Assembly (NCBI GenBank): GCA_913045055.1
Contig: CAJWPI010000002.1
Location: 1-64,000 of the forward strand
DNA: 64,000 nt
Source of the DNA: an uncultured Gammaproteobacteria bacterium
GTDB lineage: Bacteria > Pseudomonadota > Gammaproteobacteria > Magnimaribacterales > Magnimaribacteraceae
Direction: 5' to 3'
The notes under the pieces were generated by a model. That model was not told where the DNA came from, searched no databases, and saw only the letters and a program-made list of their open reading frames with translations. Shown here piece by piece: positions 60,729 through 64,000 of the stretch. The first letter of the stretch is position 1. Each line of letters starts with the position of its first letter. A program made the position numbers and the translations under genes.

Positions 60729-62141
60729 ATGAATGAGCAACTAAAAAAACAAAAAAAACCCTCAAAAATAGGAGAAGCTCGTTCTCCGTATAAGAGCTAT
60801 ACAGAATACCTAGATGAGGATTCTCAGAAAGTACCTTCCTTACTGTTGGAAGAACATTTTGAGTATCTTGGATCTGATGACCTTTCAATGGAAAGATATA
60901 CCTCAGAAGAGTTCTTTCGAAAAGAAGCTGAATGTATGTGGACTAGGGTTTGGCAATTTGCCTGTAGAGTCGAAGATATTCCAAATGTAGGCGATAGTTT
61001 AGTTTATGATATTCTTGATTGGTCCTTTGTACTAGTTAGATCTAGTAAGGATAAAATCTCTGCTTATTACAATTCTTGCTTGCACAGAGGAAGGAAATTA
61101 AGGACTCATAGAACATCTACACCTGATATTAAGTGTCCTTTTCACGGATATTGCTGGAATCTGGATGGAACTTTAAAACATACCCCGGCGGATTGGGATT
61201 TTCCTCATGTAAAAGAAGAAGAATGGAAACTTCCAGAAGTTAGAGTAGAAATTTGGGAGGGATTTGTATTTATAAACATGAATGATAAAGCTCCGTCTCT
61301 AGAAAATTATCTAGACCCTCTTCCGGAACATCATAAAAGATGGAATCTTGGAGATTGTAAAAAAGTTATTCATGTATCTAGGGTGGTTCCTGGAAATTGG
61401 AAAACTACAATGGAAGCCTTCATGGAGTCTTTTCATGCATCCGAAATTCATCCTCAAATTAGACCTTTTACGACAGATGAAAACGCACGTTATGACATCT
61501 ACGGTGATCATATGAATAGAAACATAGCCCTGACTGGTAAACCAAGCCCTCACTCTGAAGAAGTAACTGAGCAAGAAATTTTGGATACTATTTTTTACGG
61601 CTCGGGTAGAGTTGAAAATGAAGATAAAGTATTAGTACCCGAAGGTGAAGAAGCTAGAAAAGTAGCTGCAAGAGTTATGAGAGAAAACTTAACAGCTGTT
61701 AATGGTCATGATTTTTCAGATAAGTCAGATGCAGAAATGTTAGATGCATTGGTCTACAACGTTTTTCCTAACTTTTCTCCTTGGGGAGGATTTCCAAATA
61801 ACTTAATTTATAGATTTAGACCAAATGGAACTAGAGTTGATTCGTCTATAATGGAGGTGATTTTCTTGGAAAGAAATAATAAAAATCCTCAATCAGAGCA
61901 AAAATATGAACCTCTACCAATAAAGTATTTAAAAGAAGATCAAAGCTGGGCAGATGCAGAAGAACTTGGTGGTTTAGGTCTTATCTTTGACCAAGATATG
62001 TCTAATATTCCTGAAGTAGAGTCTGGAATGCGTACATCAAAGAAGGGGAAAGTAACTCTAGCTAATTATCAAGAGAGCAGATTACGCCATTTCCATCAGA
62101 CAATAGATAAATATATAGCTAAAGGACCTTTAAAACCTTAA
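60729..62141 (+). CDS. Rieske-type ring-hydroxylating oxygenase alpha subunit (Rieske 4)
   Basis: CLHRGRKLRTHRTSTPDIKCPFHGY; EAFMESFHASEIHPQ. Confidence 0.94.
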   Translation: MNEQLKKQKKPSKIGEARSPYKSYTEYLDEDSQKVPSLLLEEHFEYLGSDDLSMERYTSEEFFRKEAECMWTRVWQFACRVEDIPNVGDSLVYDILDWSFVLVRSSKDKISAYYNSCLHRGRKLRTHRTSTPDIKCPFHGYCWNLDGTLKHTPADWDFPHVKEEEWKLPEVRVEIWEGFVFINMNDKAPSLENYLDPLPEHHKRWNLGDCKKVIHVSRVVPGNWKTTMEAFMESFHASEIHPQIRPFTTDENARYDIYGDHMNRNIALTGKPSPHSEEVTEQEILDTIFYGSGRVENEDKVLVPEGEEARKVAARVMRENLTAVNGHDFSDKSDAEMLDALVYNVFPNFSPWGGFPNNLIYRFRPNGTRVDSSIMEVIFLERNNKNPQSEQKYEPLPIKYLKEDQSWADAEELGGLGLIFDQDMSNIPEVESGMRTSKKGKVTLANYQESRLRHFHQTIDKYIAKGPLKP

Positions 62142-62206
62142 TGTTTATACATTTAATAAAAAGAAAATCTTGTTGATTTGTATAAAACTTAATAGGAGTT
62201 GATCTA

Positions 62207-64000
62207 ATGCTTGCTTTGCCTAAAACGAACCTAGATTCTTATATTAAATATTTTTTTGGGATTCTGATAATAATCCTTTTAACTTCTTGTTCAGAAGAAA
62301 AGGTTGTAGGATTCTTAGAAGGAGTAGGAGAAGTTACTGAGAAGCAAATACCAGAAGAAATAATCAAAGAACGTTCAGAAATTCAAAAAATTGCTTCTTT
62401 AAAGAGAGTTAATAGGTCTAAAGAAATACTTTTTGGGGATTTACATGTGCATAGTACTTTTTCAACAGATGCAAATCTATGGAGTTTGCCTATTCAATAC
62501 GGTAGGAATGAAGGGGCCCACCCAGTAGGAGATGCTTGTGATTATGCAAGATTTTGTTCCTCAGTAGATTTTTGGTCAATCAATGATCACGCTGAAGCAA
62601 CTACTCCTAGAAAATGGAAATCAACAAAAGAATCTATTCGAGCTTGTAATGCAGTGTCTTTAGATAAAAAAAACCAGGACATGGTAACCTTTCTTGGATG
62701 GGAATGGACCCAAGCTGCAGTTAATAGAAATGAACATTACGGACATAAGAACATTATTCTTTTAGAAGAAGATGATGATAAAGTCCCTTTGAGGCCAATA
62801 GCATCGACAGGTACGGGTAGTGATTTTATAAGAGGAAGAGTGCCTTTATTTGATATATCAGAAGGAGTGGCAGATTTAATCTCTTCAAAAGAAGATAAAC
62901 AAAGACTTGCTAACTTTGCTGTTTTCAATCAAGAATACAAACCTATTCCAGATTGCTCTGGAGATGAGTCTTTATGGGATGAATTTTGTTATGAAGACGC
63001 CTCTACTCCCTCAGAACTATTTTTAAAACTTGAGAAACTAAATGTAGAGCACTTGGTTATACCCCATGGAAATGCATGGGGAATTTATACCCCTACAGGT
63101 CAATCCTGGGATAAACAACTTTCTGAAGTGAATCCACAAGAAAATAGAGAACTACTTATTGAGGTGATGTCGGGTCATGGAAATTCTGAAGAATATAGAG
63201 ATTTTAGAGCAGTTATTATTAACAGCGATGGAAACATAACTTGTCCTGAAAGTTCTAAAGATTATCAACCAACTTGTAGAAAAGCAGCAGAGATAACCTA
63301 TAAAAGATGTTTAAAAGAAGGGAATGATTCAAATGTTTGTGATAAAAAAAGTAAGGAAATTATGCAAACATTTGCTGAAGCATCCGTAAACGATCGTCAA
63401 CAAATAGTATCTGATACTACAATGGAAGAGTGGCTAAATGCTGGACAATGTACTGATTGCTTCCTTCCTGCTTACAACTATAGACCTAAAGGGTCTGTCC
63501 AATACTCATTAGCAAAAACCAATTTTGATAATCCTAATCAACCAAAAAATTATCGTTGGGGATTTATAGCTTCGAGTGATGTTCATAGTTCAAGGCCGGG
63601 TACAGGTTACAAAGAAGTATATCGATTGAAAAATACTGATGGCAATGGTCCTTCTAAACCTGAAGTTGCTTATGCTCTCCCTGGGTTATCTAGAAATCCA
63701 GATCTTCAAAGATTCTCATCTTTTCTTACAACCGGAGGACTTGCAGCTGTTCATTCATCGGGTAGATCGAAAGAAGAAATATGGAGTGCTCTTAACAAAA
63801 AAGAAACCTATGGTACAAGCGGAGACAGAATATTGCTTTGGTTTGATTTATTAAATTCTGCAAAAGGAGAATTGCCGATGGGCAGTGAAGGTTCTGTAGA
63901 CGTTGCCCCAACTTTTGAAGTAAGTGCAATAGGTGCTTTTATTCAAAAACCTGGCTGTCCAGAGTTCTCTGTTAATTCTCTAAGTCCAGAACGTCTAGAT
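62207..64000 (+). CDS. DUF3604 domain lipoprotein (runs off window end)
   Basis: Open reading frame from ATG 62207 with no stop seen; lipobox IILLTSCSEE, LFGDLHVHSTFSTDANLWS, WSINDHAEATTPRKW. Confidence 0.88.
   Translation, partial: MLALPKTNLDSYIKYFFGILIIILLTSCSEEKVVGFLEGVGEVTEKQIPEEIIKERSEIQKIASLKRVNRSKEILFGDLHVHSTFSTDANLWSLPIQYGRNEGAHPVGDACDYARFCSSVDFWSINDHAEATTPRKWKSTKESIRACNAVSLDKKNQDMVTFLGWEWTQAAVNRNEHYGHKNIILLEEDDDKVPLRPIASTGTGSDFIRGRVPLFDISEGVADLISSKEDKQRLANFAVFNQEYKPIPDCSGDESLWDEFCYEDASTPSELFLKLEKLNVEHLVIPHGNAWGIYTPTGQSWDKQLSEVNPQENRELLIEVMSGHGNSEEYRDFRAVIINSDGNITCPESSKDYQPTCRKAAEITYKRCLKEGNDSNVCDKKSKEIMQTFAEASVNDRQQIVSDTTMEEWLNAGQCTDCFLPAYNYRPKGSVQYSLAKTNFDNPNQPKNYRWGFIASSDVHSSRPGTGYKEVYRLKNTDGNGPSKPEVAYALPGLSRNPDLQRFSSFLTTGGLAAVHSSGRSKEEIWSALNKKETYGTSGDRILLWFDLLNSAKGELPMGSEGSVDVAPTFEVSAIGAFIQKPGCPEFSVNSLSPERLD

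Noticed and set aside
1-64000. CRISPR arrays, rRNA/tRNA genes, IS elements or prophage
   Set aside because: No spaced identical repeats, no recognisable tRNA or rRNA sequence, no transposase or structural phage ORFs seen by eye; a tool-based scan was not possible

Overview
AT-rich, very compact bacterial chromosome segment. The gene neighbourhoods (murJ-ribF-ileS; der-bamB-yfgM-hisS-ispG-rodZ-ndk; purC-bamC-dapA-bcp-perM-bepA; iscX-fdx-iscA-iscU-iscS-iscR) point to a streamlined, probably marine, gammaproteobacterium. SAR86-like is a guess that was not tested. Roughly 1-42.6 kb is core genome. Roughly 42.6-64 kb is a catabolic/accessory block with four Rieske oxygenase alpha subunits, a P450, five SDRs, two ThuA-like proteins, two SnoaL/NTF2-like proteins, a VOC protein, an acyl-CoA dehydrogenase, an ALDH, an E1alpha/E1beta/E2 2-oxoacid dehydrogenase set and a DUF3604 lipoprotein. 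The most interesting signal is a probable rewiring of the TCA cycle. The sdhCDAB-lpd-sucCD operon has no sucA/sucB. Next to the isc operon, divergently transcribed, are korA/korB-like 2-oxoacid:ferredoxin oxidoreductase genes, preceded by an overlapping GltD/NfnB-like Fe-S flavoprotein. That flavoprotein ORF starts with about 62 residues resembling the N-terminal domain of tyrosine recombinases (DUF6538-like). The adjacent isc operon lacks hscBA. Its IscR appears to have lost the third cluster cysteine but keeps a good type-1-like IscR operator. No tRNA, rRNA, CRISPR array, IS element or prophage was seen.
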